From positions 62,001-126,000 of the forward strand of contig NZ_LIUQ01000005.1 in assembly GCF_001276715.1 (NCBI RefSeq): 64,000 nt of DNA. The letters are read 5' to 3'. Under the pieces are notes generated by a model. It ran no database searches. It worked only from the letters and a program-made list of their open reading frames with translations, and had not been told where the DNA came from. Position numbers and translations under genes: made by a program. The stretch is from Planktothricoides sp. SR001. Its GTDB lineage: Bacteria > Cyanobacteriota > Cyanobacteriia > Cyanobacteriales > Laspinemataceae. Positions 25,039 through 33,850 of this stretch are shown piece after piece (the first letter of the stretch is position 1; every line of letters starts with the position of its first letter).

Positions 25039-26283
25039 TCAAGTTAATGACTCCAGATAGTCCCGAACGCGATTTCGCCGCTTCGGTTGGCGTAATTTTT
25101 GTAATGCCTTGGCTTCAATTTGACGCACCCGCTCGCGAGATAATTCTAAAGCCTTGCCTACATCCGAGAGAGAATAGGGATGACCATCTAACAACCCAAA
25201 TCTCATTTCAATGACCTCTCGCTCGCGAATGCTTAAATCCGCTAAGAGTTCTTTTAAGTCCCGCTGTAAAGATTCTCGGACGAGGAGGTCTTCGGGAGAA
25301 ATTTCATCGGTTTCTAGTAAATCTCCTAGTTCGGTGTCTTTTTCTTTACCCACTTTCGTTTCCAAAGAAACCGACCGAGGAACACGCAACAAGACTTCCC
25401 TCACTTCTGAGGGCTTGTTGCCTAATTCGCGAGCAATGTCATCAATACTGGGAGTTCGGCCTTTTTCTTGAGAAAGTTTCCTTTGCGCTTTTTTAATTTT
25501 GTTGAGTTTTTCCGTAATGTGAACGGGTAGTCTAATCGTTCGGCTTTGGGTGGCGATCGCTCTAGTAATCCCTTGACGAATCCACCAGTAAGCATAGGTG
25601 CTAAATCGATATCCTTTGGTCGGGTCAAACTTGTCTACGGAGCGTTCTAAGCCCAAGGTGCCTTCCTGAACTAAATCGAGCAGTTCTAAGCCGCGATTTT
25701 GATACTTTTTGGCTACGGACACCACTAAACGCAGGTTGGCCTTGATCATGTGCTCTTTCGCCCGAATGCCTTGGGTTTGGATCCGATCCAGTTCCTCTAC
25801 GGTTAAATCGGCAATTTTTGCCCAAGCTGCTTTGCCTACGGCAATTAGCTTTTTCAGTTCTGCTTCCTGAAGCTTGGCATCCCTAGCCCATCTCGCTAAA
25901 GGCGGTTGATGCCCTAATTTGGCGGCAAGGCGATCGCGCAAATCCATCAACTCCACATATTGACGCATGATGCCGTCTTTTGTCTGCGCTGCTTGGGTCC
26001 GCAACTCCAGCAACTGCATATAACGTTGCACTCTTTGGGCTTCGGCAACTTCTTCATCTCGACTCAACAGGGGAACCCGACCAATTTCCTGTAGATATAA
26101 GCGAACTAAATCCTGGCTCCGAGAACGAACTGCCGGTTGCAAGGTATTGCTACTGACATCTTGTTCTAACTCCGTTGAGTTTTCGTCAAATTCCAGAGAT
26201 AAACTATCGATATCTTCCACCTCAACATTGGCGGCATCTCGTTGCTCGTCATCTTCTCCAGAATAAAAAGAGGTGTTTTGCAT
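25039..26283 (-). CDS. sigC: Group 2 RNA polymerase sigma factor (SigC-like)
   Basis: A 414-residue sigma-70 factor. Region 1.2 is DLVRLYLQEIGRVPLLSRDEEV near 60. Region 2 runs through MIKANLRLVVSVAKKYQNRG, LLDLVQEGTLGLERSVDKFD and YRFSTYAYWWIRQGITRAIATQSRTIRLPVH. Regions 3-4 end with LSRERVRQIEAKALQKLRQPK and the tail RNRVRDYLESL. A C-terminal end in RDYLESL, rather than the SigA-type end, and the long spacer between regions 1.2 and 2 agree with SigC. It would direct polymerase to adaptive, carbon- or nitrogen-related or stationary-phase genes. The acidic first 45 residues are not conserved. Confidence 0.85.
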   Translation of the reverse strand: MQNTSFYSGEDDEQRDAANVEVEDIDSLSLEFDENSTELEQDVSSNTLQPAVRSRSQDLVRLYLQEIGRVPLLSRDEEVAEAQRVQRYMQLLELRTQAAQTKDGIMRQYVELMDLRDRLAAKLGHQPPLARWARDAKLQEAELKKLIAVGKAAWAKIADLTVEELDRIQTQGIRAKEHMIKANLRLVVSVAKKYQNRGLELLDLVQEGTLGLERSVDKFDPTKGYRFSTYAYWWIRQGITRAIATQSRTIRLPVHITEKLNKIKKAQRKLSQEKGRTPSIDDIARELGNKPSEVREVLLRVPRSVSLETKVGKEKDTELGDLLETDEISPEDLLVRESLQRDLKELLADLSIREREVIEMRFGLLDGHPYSLSDVGKALELSRERVRQIEAKALQKLRQPKRRNRVRDYLESLT

Positions 26284-26867
26284 AAGCTAAGTATCAATTA
26301 CTCCCGGTGACAAAGATGGTCGGTTGGCAGATGCTTCTTTTGATTATCCCCACTATCGATTGAGTAAATGGACATTTCTCGGTATTCTGTTACAGAACTT
26401 TACTCTCTCAGTATGAAGCAAAATTTCTCGCAGTTGTGGCAATCAATTGCCCAGGTAAAAGAGATGACCGCTCTTTTTAGCGCATCTGCGTGACAGAGAA
26501 ATGCTGATGAACCATCAGCACCTATCGTTAGTATAGAGATTGATGCTTCCTAGATAAGTGACCTAGGTCAAGGGATCTATTAATATTCATCACCCGCGAA
26601 ACCTCCTGCGATCGTTGGCATTGAGCGTTTATAGTGATACAAATCTTGCGGCACACAATTCATCCCTGGGCGGAAAATCGCTCAAAATTTAAGGGATTAA
26701 TCTCGTCTTCGGGGCAATAGATCGATTACCTCGAAGACGAGTGGCGATCGCATCCATCCTCATCCCTTTAGACACCAATCATTAGACCGCTAAAGGCTGA
26801 CTGGATATTTCAGCCGTAAATCGGCGTTTGCCTGAACCCGAAATCTCGATCGATAGTTAAATTCTAG
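26284..26867. other. Non-coding region between sigC and the SPFH gene
   Basis: No credible ORF. It holds an inverted repeat CTCGTCTTCG (26702-26711) / CGAAGACGAG (26732-26741) that may close the SPFH-gene transcript, and the sigC promoter region on the left. Nothing else stands out. Confidence 0.55.
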
Positions 26868-27860
26868 CTAACGATTTCCCAGTTTTTTAAAGATTTCCGT
26901 TTCACTGTCAGAAGGTTCTTCGCTAACAATCGATCGCAGTCCTTCAAAGGTGGCGGGAATACTTCGGGGATCCATAAACATCACCTTACTACTATCGCTG
27001 CTGCCAATTTTCATCCCCATTTCTAGATATTGTTGCGCCAGTAAAAACTGAAGCGACTCCCGGGCATTGGGTTCATTTTCCAGTTTTTGCGCCACAATTT
27101 GTAAGGCTTCCGCCGTGGCTTTAGCTTTGAGAATTTGTTGCTGCCGTTCCGCTTCGGCTTTCAAAATGAGTGCCTGTTGTTCCGCTTCAGCGGCTAAAAT
27201 TGCGGCTTTTTTACGAGATTCGGCTTCTAGAACTTGGGCTTCGGCTTTTCCTTTCGCCGAGTTAATCGCGGAATCCCGTTCCCCCTCAGAAGTGAGAATC
27301 GCTGCCCGACGTTTGCGTTCGGCGGTCATCTGCAATTCCATCGAGTCTTGTACCGCTTTGGAGGGAAAAATATCCCGCAGTTCCACGCGAGTGACTTTTA
27401 TTCCCCAAGGATCAGTCGCTAAATCCAATTCTCGCAGTAAGGTTTCATTGACTTCAGAACGCGCAGTAAAGGTTTCATCTAATTCTAGTTTACCCATTTC
27501 GGCGCGAATTTGAGTTAAAACTAAATTCTGCATAGCCAGCAGCAAATTTTCTACTTTGTAATAGGCTCTCGCCATATCCACAATTCGCCAATAAACTACT
27601 GCATCTACGCTGATGGAAACGTTATCGCGGGTGATACAAGTTTGTTTGGGGATATCTAATACTTTTTCCCGGATGGTTTCCGTATAAACAATTTTATCGA
27701 AAAAAGGGTTAATCCAGTGCATCCCAGGAGTGAGTTTGCTTTTATACTTGCCTAAGCTTTGCACCAGAGATTCATTCCCTTGATCGATAAATTTCAAACC
27801 CCGAAACAGAAACGTGCCGCTAAAAATGACGAAGGCCAAAAAAATTGGTGCTATATCCAT
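26868..27860 (-). CDS. SPFH/Band 7 (stomatin-like) membrane protein
   Basis: A 330-residue protein with an N-terminal membrane helix ([16 protein letters not shown]), then the Band 7 domain ([49 protein letters not shown]) and a long Ala/Glu/Lys coiled coil near 190-260 ([19 protein letters not shown]). It forms ring-like membrane microdomain scaffolds and often partners with NfeD or FtsH. The NfeD gene lies 155 nt upstream on the same strand, giving the classic pair. Confidence 0.93.
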   Translation of the reverse strand: MDIAPIFLAFVIFSGTFLFRGLKFIDQGNESLVQSLGKYKSKLTPGMHWINPFFDKIVYTETIREKVLDIPKQTCITRDNVSISVDAVVYWRIVDMARAYYKVENLLLAMQNLVLTQIRAEMGKLELDETFTARSEVNETLLRELDLATDPWGIKVTRVELRDIFPSKAVQDSMELQMTAERKRRAAILTSEGERDSAINSAKGKAEAQVLEAESRKKAAILAAEAEQQALILKAEAERQQQILKAKATAEALQIVAQKLENEPNARESLQFLLAQQYLEMGMKIGSSDSSKVMFMDPRSIPATFEGLRSIVSEEPSDSETEIFKKLGNR

Positions 27861-28014
27861 ATTAAACCTCTCAAGTCATTATTTTGAAAAAACATCAGAA
27901 ACAATTGATTCAATTCAATTCAATTTAATTTAATTTAACCCAGAATAAATCAAGGATAAATTAAGGATAAATTAAGGACTAGACCAGAAAGAGAGATACC
28001 ATATGCCATTGAGG

Positions 28015-28464
28015 TTAAGAATTCAAAAGGTGTTCTGGCATCACGATCAAGGTAGTGCCTTCTCGACTAATGACATAAACTTTTTGATTCGGCGCGATCG
28101 CCTGATGGTCATCGGCACATCGTGCTTGCCAAGAATTGCCTTCAAACAACACTCGACCCACTTTGCCTGGGGGAATTTCCGTTAAAGTTTCCGCCTCATT
28201 TGCGTCAGCCAGCAAATCGAATTTCTGCCGAGACATGAAGAATTGACGACCTCGGAACACCAAGACCCCAGATAAACCCATCCAGACCAACACTTGTAAG
28301 CCCAAGTTTGGCAACACCAACGCCAACCCAGCCATGATCAAGGCACTGACACCCATCATCATAGACACAAAGGCATTGGGCAACATCAACTCAAACCCAC
28401 ACAAAATTAAGCCAACAATTAACCAAATGACACTAGGACTCATAGCCAGTAAGGGAAAATTCAT
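28015..28464 (-). CDS. NfeD family membrane protein
   Basis: A 149-residue short NfeD: three to four hydrophobic helices in residues 5-75 (VIWLIVGLILCGFELMLPNA, ALIMAGLALVLPNLG) and a C-terminal OB-fold (IPPGKVGRVLFEGNSWQARC, VYVISREGTTLIVMPE). NfeD proteins form complexes with stomatin-like partners, and one is encoded directly downstream. The first in-frame ATG is at 28464; a second Met (MSPSVIWL) is possible. Confidence 0.9.
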   Translation of the reverse strand: MNFPLLAMSPSVIWLIVGLILCGFELMLPNAFVSMMMGVSALIMAGLALVLPNLGLQVLVWMGLSGVLVFRGRQFFMSRQKFDLLADANEAETLTEIPPGKVGRVLFEGNSWQARCADDHQAIAPNQKVYVISREGTTLIVMPEHLLNS

Positions 28465-28785
28465 GGCGAGAAACTACAATGGATCATAAATTACTTGCAT
28501 TACTTGCATATTTATCTCTGAATCACTCTCATTGTCCAATCTTAACCAAAAGATGCCGAATTCATTGATTAGAGCATCTAAAGGCTAAAATTATCTTGAA
28601 TCTTCCTCTATTTTACAGAGCAGCGATTTTTTTGGGGTTCTACATATGCCAAATTCGTTGATTTTCCTGAACTCTTCTGCACAAAATAGAGAAGGCTACC
28701 ACCAGTTTAAGCTGGCTGTGAGCAATGAGTGCCTCCGGGTTTATGTGATGCGTCTTAATTTTACTGTGATTACTTTTTGCTGCTT
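28465..28785. other. Intergenic region with divergent promoters
   Basis: About 320 nt between the NfeD gene and the divergent phosphatase gene. It contains the short direct repeat ATTACTTGCAT twice near 28490. No ORF or hairpin of note. Confidence 0.5.
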
Positions 28786-30765
28786 ATGACCAGTTCCAGC
28801 CGCCCGCAAATTGATTGTCCCAATCCTGCTTGTACCCACCCAGCTAACGATTTGGGGCAAAAGTATTGTGCATCTTGTCAAAATCCCTTGACTTATCGGT
28901 ATTTGTGGGCGGTGGGTTCCCAGGCAGCCCAATTCCCCCCAGCTTCACCGATTGGCGATCGCTACTATGTGGTCAGCCCGCAAATTTGGTTAGATACCAC
29001 CCCTGGGAAACCCCCGACATTGCCCCAAGAGATTCCCGAGGCGATCTTACCTTACCTAAAATTGTATCGGCATTCCTTGCATATTCCTCAAGTCTATGGG
29101 TTTTGTCCTGTCAAAGAGCAGGATTGGCAAGTGCTACTTCTGGAAAATGTGCCGGTAGATCCGAAAACAGGCCAACTCTACCCCACCATGATCGAATCAT
29201 TTGCCAATGCTGCCCCAGTGCGTCACGTTTATTGGTTTTGGCAAATACTGCAACTCTGGACGCCTTTATTGGAGTTGGGTTTGACTACCAGTTTGTTTCA
29301 ACCGAAAAACATTCGCGTCCAAGGTTGGCGCGTCTGGCTATTGGAACTCTATGGGGATCAGTCCTCGGTGACTAAACCAGATTTACAGGATTTGGGCTAT
29401 CACTGGTTGACTTGGACCGGGAAAATTTCCCTTTCCGACGGCCAAAACTTTACGGGCAATTATGTTGACCGTCTCAAGGAAATAGGCAAACTGATGCGGG
29501 CTCCCCATGCTGAAGTTAATGGGATTCGTCGTCAACTGAATCAACTGTTGCTAGAATTAGCCGGTCAATTGCCTTTAAGATTGCGATCGGCAGGCGCCAC
29601 TGACTCCGGACCAGAGCGATCGCACAATGAAGATGCCTACTATCCCACTAGGGCTGATTTACCCAAACCGGGGACGAAGCCCAACCCAAATTCTCTGGTG
29701 TCTAACCTGGTGATGGTTTGTGACGGGGTAGGTGGCCATGACGGGGGTGAGGTCGCCAGTCAATTAGCGGTTAATTCATTGAAATTAGCCCTCCCAACTT
29801 TGCTCAAAGAAATTTCCGCCCAACCTGATATTAGCCCGCCCAATTTAGTCTCTGAAGAAATGGCGGCTTTGATCCGCGTGGTAAATAATACCATTGCCAG
29901 CCAAAATGATGCTCAGGGTCGGGCTTACCGACAAAGGATGGGAACGACTTTGGTGATGGGATTGCAGTTAGGCCAAAAAGTACCCAGGGCAGATGGGTCA
30001 GAATTCGCGAATAGCCATGAATTATATGTGGTGAATGTGGGGGATTCTCGCGCTTATTGGATTACGGAAAATTACTGCCAGCAACTCACGGTGGATGATG
30101 ATTTGACCACCAGAGAAGTTTGCCTGGGGCGCGGTTTTTATCGACAAATTAAACAACGTCGAGATGCGGGTGCTTTGATTCAAGCACTGGGCACGAAAGA
30201 TGGTAATTTAATTAAGCCGAATATTCAACGATTTATTATTGAAGAAGATGGCTTGTTGATGCTCTGTTCTGATGGTTTGAGTGATAATGGTTGGGTTGAA
30301 AAATCTTGGCCAGAATATGCCACCCCCATATTAGATGAGCGGGTATCGATTGAAGATGGTCTGAAAGCTTGGATTGATTTTGCGAATCAAAAAAATGGCC
30401 ATGATAATACTTCGATTGTGGTGATGCGTTGTCGGATTTCTCCAGAAAAACTGGTGCTTTTTGAGACGAATAAATTACCGAATAAAACGGTGGTAGAAGG
30501 CGAAATGTCTGATGCTTCTAAGGTTTTGCTTTATGATACGGAGGCAGCAGAGGTAAATCCTGCCTCGACTGTGAGCCAAGCCCAGCGCAATGGTTCTAAT
30601 CTTTGGTTGGCGATCGCCACTTTCTTTTTGATCGTCTTGGTGGGATGCGGCATTGCTTTGGTGGGATTTTGGCAATTAAATCCCGAAGTCTTTAAGGATT
30701 GGCAACAAAAACTATTTCCATCATCTCAACCAGAAGAAACACCGGCTGAAAATTCAGATTATTAA
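28786..30765 (+). CDS. PP2C-type Ser/Thr phosphatase with zinc ribbon and C-terminal membrane helix
   Basis: A 659-residue protein from the ATG at 28786 (an in-frame TTG is 9 nt earlier). The order is: a zinc ribbon (CPNPACTHPAND..YCASC) in residues 10-35; a kinase-lobe-like region to about 260; a PP2C domain at about 265-545 with the metal-binding aspartates in RSHNEDAYY, VMVCDGVGGHDGGEVAS, GDSRAYWI, CSDGLSDN and GHDNTSIVV; and a membrane helix near 610-635. Proteins of this design occur in cyanobacteria and probably reverse Ser/Thr kinase signalling at the membrane. A lipoprotein gene follows 47 nt downstream. Confidence 0.9.
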   Translation: MTSSSRPQIDCPNPACTHPANDLGQKYCASCQNPLTYRYLWAVGSQAAQFPPASPIGDRYYVVSPQIWLDTTPGKPPTLPQEIPEAILPYLKLYRHSLHIPQVYGFCPVKEQDWQVLLLENVPVDPKTGQLYPTMIESFANAAPVRHVYWFWQILQLWTPLLELGLTTSLFQPKNIRVQGWRVWLLELYGDQSSVTKPDLQDLGYHWLTWTGKISLSDGQNFTGNYVDRLKEIGKLMRAPHAEVNGIRRQLNQLLLELAGQLPLRLRSAGATDSGPERSHNEDAYYPTRADLPKPGTKPNPNSLVSNLVMVCDGVGGHDGGEVASQLAVNSLKLALPTLLKEISAQPDISPPNLVSEEMAALIRVVNNTIASQNDAQGRAYRQRMGTTLVMGLQLGQKVPRADGSEFANSHELYVVNVGDSRAYWITENYCQQLTVDDDLTTREVCLGRGFYRQIKQRRDAGALIQALGTKDGNLIKPNIQRFIIEEDGLLMLCSDGLSDNGWVEKSWPEYATPILDERVSIEDGLKAWIDFANQKNGHDNTSIVVMRCRISPEKLVLFETNKLPNKTVVEGEMSDASKVLLYDTEAAEVNPASTVSQAQRNGSNLWLAIATFFLIVLVGCGIALVGFWQLNPEVFKDWQQKLFPSSQPEETPAENSDY

Positions 30766-30812
30766 ATAATTTACCCAAGCAATTTACAGCGAACATAAAC
30801 GGAGAAATTTCT

Positions 30813-31289
30813 ATGGTTTTAATGCCAGTTAAATCCATCGTCAAAATCATCATTAGTATGGTTTTAGTTGGCTGGCTTTCTGCTTGTAATATTCAAATCA
30901 GCCTGGGGGGATTTCAACCGACCAGATTAATTGTGCAACAAGCAATTACAATGCAATTAAATCTCACTAAAGCTGAACTGGATGAGCATCTCAAACAACA
31001 CAATCTTGACCGGAAGCAGCACCCGGATTATGAGATTAATCGCGTGGTGATTCTGAATGAAGAACCTGTGGTGATTCAAGATTTAATTGCCTATCATATT
31101 CGCGGCACTTATAATTTGACCTTTAAGTTGCCCGATGGTCGCATCACTGACCGGGGTAATCCTTTTGATATTTATTTGCAATTGCAAAAAGAGGCGAAAA
31201 GTTGGCGTCTGGCGATCCAAAAATCCAGCGGCAAGAACGATCAACCCATTTGGGGGACTTATTTGATTAAACCCAAAGGTTATGTTTAA
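30813..31289 (+). CDS. Putative lipoprotein, hypothetical
   Basis: A 158-residue protein whose N-terminus is a lipoprotein signal with lipobox LSAC (cysteine at 25), so it is probably lipid-anchored outside the plasma membrane. The mature part is a small alpha/beta domain (LTKAELDEHLKQHNLD, then YHIRGTYNLTFKLPDGR). No named family is recognised. It may be co-transcribed with the PP2C gene. Confidence 0.8.
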   Translation: MVLMPVKSIVKIIISMVLVGWLSACNIQISLGGFQPTRLIVQQAITMQLNLTKAELDEHLKQHNLDRKQHPDYEINRVVILNEEPVVIQDLIAYHIRGTYNLTFKLPDGRITDRGNPFDIYLQLQKEAKSWRLAIQKSSGKNDQPIWGTYLIKPKGYV

Positions 31290-31344
31290 GATGCCCTAGG
31301 CGATCAATGGTTAAATTTTTGGTTAAATTTTTGGGAAATTTATT

Positions 31345-31709
31345 AGGGGTCGATAGGAGAGTCACCTCTCCTACCTCCAATTCAGAACGGAACGTGCCAC
31401 TTTCACAGCCCTGCCGCTCCTACCTACGCTGACCTACGCTGACTCAATTGGCTCTTCGGGGATTCCCTATCTGGTTAAGAGTTACCACCAATAAGCCCGC
31501 TTCACACTGTAGATAGTGAGTCTCCGGGTGGAGCTACTGCCTAACTAGCCCTGGGGTTGTTCCCAGGAAATCCGGGTAATTGTCCTCCTTGATGGACAAC
31601 TTTCACCACAGTTATTCGGGCTGGGGCTAATGGAACCCCTGAAACCCTTACCCCTGCCACACTTCAGCCTATTGGCCTCTGCTTTTGCGCTCTTCCGAAT
31701 CTCACGCAT
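31345..31709 (-). ncRNA. ORF-less group II intron-like sequence (3' domains V-VI), copy 1
   Basis: On the minus strand, 31420-31385 folds as a domain V hairpin: GAGCGG pairs with CCGTTC, the upper stem is capped by a GAAA tetraloop (CTGTGAAAGTGG), and the catalytic AGC lies at the base. A domain VI-like stem (GGTAGGAGAGG with CTCTCCTATC) follows, then the candidate 3' end. The 5' limit is uncertain; ATGCGTGAG near 31709 resembles a mutated GTGCG start, which would make a shortened intron. There is no reverse transcriptase, so splicing would need an IEP in trans. It lies antisense, between the lipoprotein gene and gvpA. Confidence 0.6.
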
Positions 31710-31960
31710 ATATATATAGTGTATCTATCCTCCGAGAGCGAGTATATCCCCAGAGTTAGTTCCACTAACAAAGATTTTGCTCGGAGCGTGCAAACCCTGG
31801 GGATATTTCGTCTAAACTGGTCTTCAGTGAAAAACTCAAAACTGATCTGAAGCTTTAAAGATCGCCAACGAATCACGGCTTTACCAGTCAGTTGGTCTTC
31901 ACTGCTGAGTCAATTCAGCCAAATCAACCCTCAAAATTTGATTATTTAGGAGATAACATC

Positions 31961-32179
31961 ATGGCTGTTGAAAAAATGAATTCTTCCTCAAGCTTGGCAG
32001 AAGTTGTTGATCGCATCCTTGATAAAGGGGTGGTGGTCGATGCTTGGGTACGGGTATTTCTCGTCGGTATCGAGTTGTTATCGATCGAAGCACGGGTTGT
32101 CATCGCTTCCGTCGAAACTTACTTGAAGTATGCTGAGGCAGTGGGTTTGACGTCTCAATCTGCCGTTCCAGCCAACTAA
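31961..32179 (+). CDS. gvpA: Gas vesicle structural protein GvpA
   Basis: The 72-residue main shell protein of gas vesicles. It starts [20 protein letters not shown] and has the GvpA core [20 protein letters not shown]. Where cyanobacterial GvpA normally has DAWVRVSLVGIE, a phenylalanine replaces serine. The ATG at 31961 follows a good AGGAG site; the longer frame from 31892 has no support. It is the first gene of the gvpA-gvpC-gvpN-gvpJ order. Confidence 0.96.
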   Translation: MAVEKMNSSSSLAEVVDRILDKGVVVDAWVRVFLVGIELLSIEARVVIASVETYLKYAEAVGLTSQSAVPAN

Positions 32180-32298
32180 CGGCAATTTTTTGCTTATTTG
32201 GTCATTTGTCCTTAGTCATTGCTTATTGCTGACAAAAGACAAAGAACCAAGAACAAGAGACTTTCGGACCCAGGACAAATCATTATGAGGCGGGAATT

Positions 32299-33567
32299 AT
32301 GGCTCTTTTTAATGAATGGCAAGCCCAAAGACAGCAGCGTCAGCAAGAGTTACGGGCTCGCCAAAAACAAGTGAGTGAGGATTTGGCAGTTTGGCGAGAA
32401 AACCGGGTCAATATGAGTCGAGAAATGCGCCAATCCCTCAGTGATTATTACAGCCAGATCCAGGTGCAAACGGAACAATTTTTAAACAATTGTCGAGAGC
32501 AGCGCTATCAAAATAGTCAGCGATTTATGCAGGCATTAGATGAGTTTGCCAATATTTTGGCGGCAGAAACTAGGCAGTTTCTCAGTAATATAGCCCAAGA
32601 ACGCTCGACAATGGCTCAAGACCAAACAAAAGTATTGCAGGCTTTTCACTATCATCTCAACCGTTATGCGATCCAGTTTCTCCAAGAATGTCATTATCAG
32701 CGAATGGATATGAAAGCTGAATTGACTGAATATTTGGAGCAGTTTATGCACCAACTGTCGTCAGATGTGGCCGCTTATTTGCAAGAGTTTGATTGGCAAC
32801 AACAACAAGTTGCCCAAGAGTTACAGGAAACTTTCCTGGCCGAGCGTCAGCAGCGATCGCAAACTCTGCAAACTTTATACGATAGCTTTGCTAATTTACG
32901 TTGGCAGCGGCAACAAGAAATCGCCACTTTACAAGCGGAAATGTGGGGCAATGTTAAAGAATATCGCGTCAATTTGTCTAATCAGGTTTGGGGCTATATG
33001 CCGACACCAACCCAGGTACAATCTCCAGGGGGCGATCCTGGGGGCGACCACAGAGGGGACGCCCCTACGAAATCGATCCCGTTTGCTCAACCCGTCCCTA
33101 GTCGAGTTACTGCGCCTACTGCACCAGCGATCGCCTCTGCACCCGTGACGAAACCTCCATCAGCAGTGTCCCCAACCCCCAGGACACAAACCCCACAACC
33201 AGAGACCCCACCAAAAGACCCAGAAACGGTCCCACCAAAGGCAGACTGGCCACCGATCGCCCCTCCGGAGACCCCACAAACGGACTCACCAAAGGTGATC
33301 GCGCCACCGATCTCCCTTTCTGCGGCGCCCCCGGCCGCCGGACTATTGGCAACCCCCGCGCCATCCGTTGCCACCCCAAGTACGACCGCGATCGCCGACC
33401 CTATGCAGCAAGCAGTCTATGATTACCTGAAGCAAGTAAAATCGGCGCGAATTAAAGATATTGAAGAACGGTTACAGATCAACCGCATTCAAACCGTTGA
33501 TATCCTCCAATCCCTGATCGATCAAGGATTAATTACCCAAAATAATCGGGACTATCTGATTGTGTAA
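32299..33567 (+). CDS. gvpC: Gas vesicle protein GvpC with Pro-rich linker and C-terminal winged-helix-like module
   Basis: A 422-residue protein. The first ~225 residues consist of about four GvpC-type ~33-residue helical repeats rich in Gln, Arg and Leu (FLNNCREQRYQNSQRFMQAL, FLSNIAQERSTMAQDQTKVL, FLQECHYQRMDMKAELTEYL), which would wrap the vesicle shell for strength. Residues 235-365 are a Pro/Ala/Thr linker; its start (GGDPGGDHRGDAPTKS) is encoded by a dispersed GGGGCGA palindrome read in frame. Residues 370-422 form a winged-helix-like module (VYDYLKQVKSARIKDIEERL) also present in GvpN of this locus. Known cyanobacterial GvpCs are usually much shorter, so the tail is unusual. Confidence 0.88.
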   Translation: MALFNEWQAQRQQRQQELRARQKQVSEDLAVWRENRVNMSREMRQSLSDYYSQIQVQTEQFLNNCREQRYQNSQRFMQALDEFANILAAETRQFLSNIAQERSTMAQDQTKVLQAFHYHLNRYAIQFLQECHYQRMDMKAELTEYLEQFMHQLSSDVAAYLQEFDWQQQQVAQELQETFLAERQQRSQTLQTLYDSFANLRWQRQQEIATLQAEMWGNVKEYRVNLSNQVWGYMPTPTQVQSPGGDPGGDHRGDAPTKSIPFAQPVPSRVTAPTAPAIASAPVTKPPSAVSPTPRTQTPQPETPPKDPETVPPKADWPPIAPPETPQTDSPKVIAPPISLSAAPPAAGLLATPAPSVATPSTTAIADPMQQAVYDYLKQVKSARIKDIEERLQINRIQTVDILQSLIDQGLITQNNRDYLIV

Positions 33568-33850
33568 ACTTGTGTAAACTCAAGGGGGAAAAATTTATTC
33601 AATTATGTAGGGTGGGCAATGCCCACCAAATTTTATGGATATCTATAACCCTTAGATAACACTTAAATTTGCCCAAATCATTCGGTTATTGATTGATTGC
33701 TCCTGAGACGCGGGGTGAGAAAAAATCAACCGTCAAAAGTAGCAAACAATAAAACAGTTAATTCACAGATTACTAGCAAAAATTGATTCACTAATTACTG
33801 TAAACTGTCAACCAATAACAGTTAACCAATCATCACCGTTCGGAACCAAA

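Noticed and set aside
33087-33379. Minus-strand Gly/Val- and Arg-rich frames in the gvpC linker
   Set aside because: They are antisense readings of the Pro-rich low-complexity linker, with no start signal.
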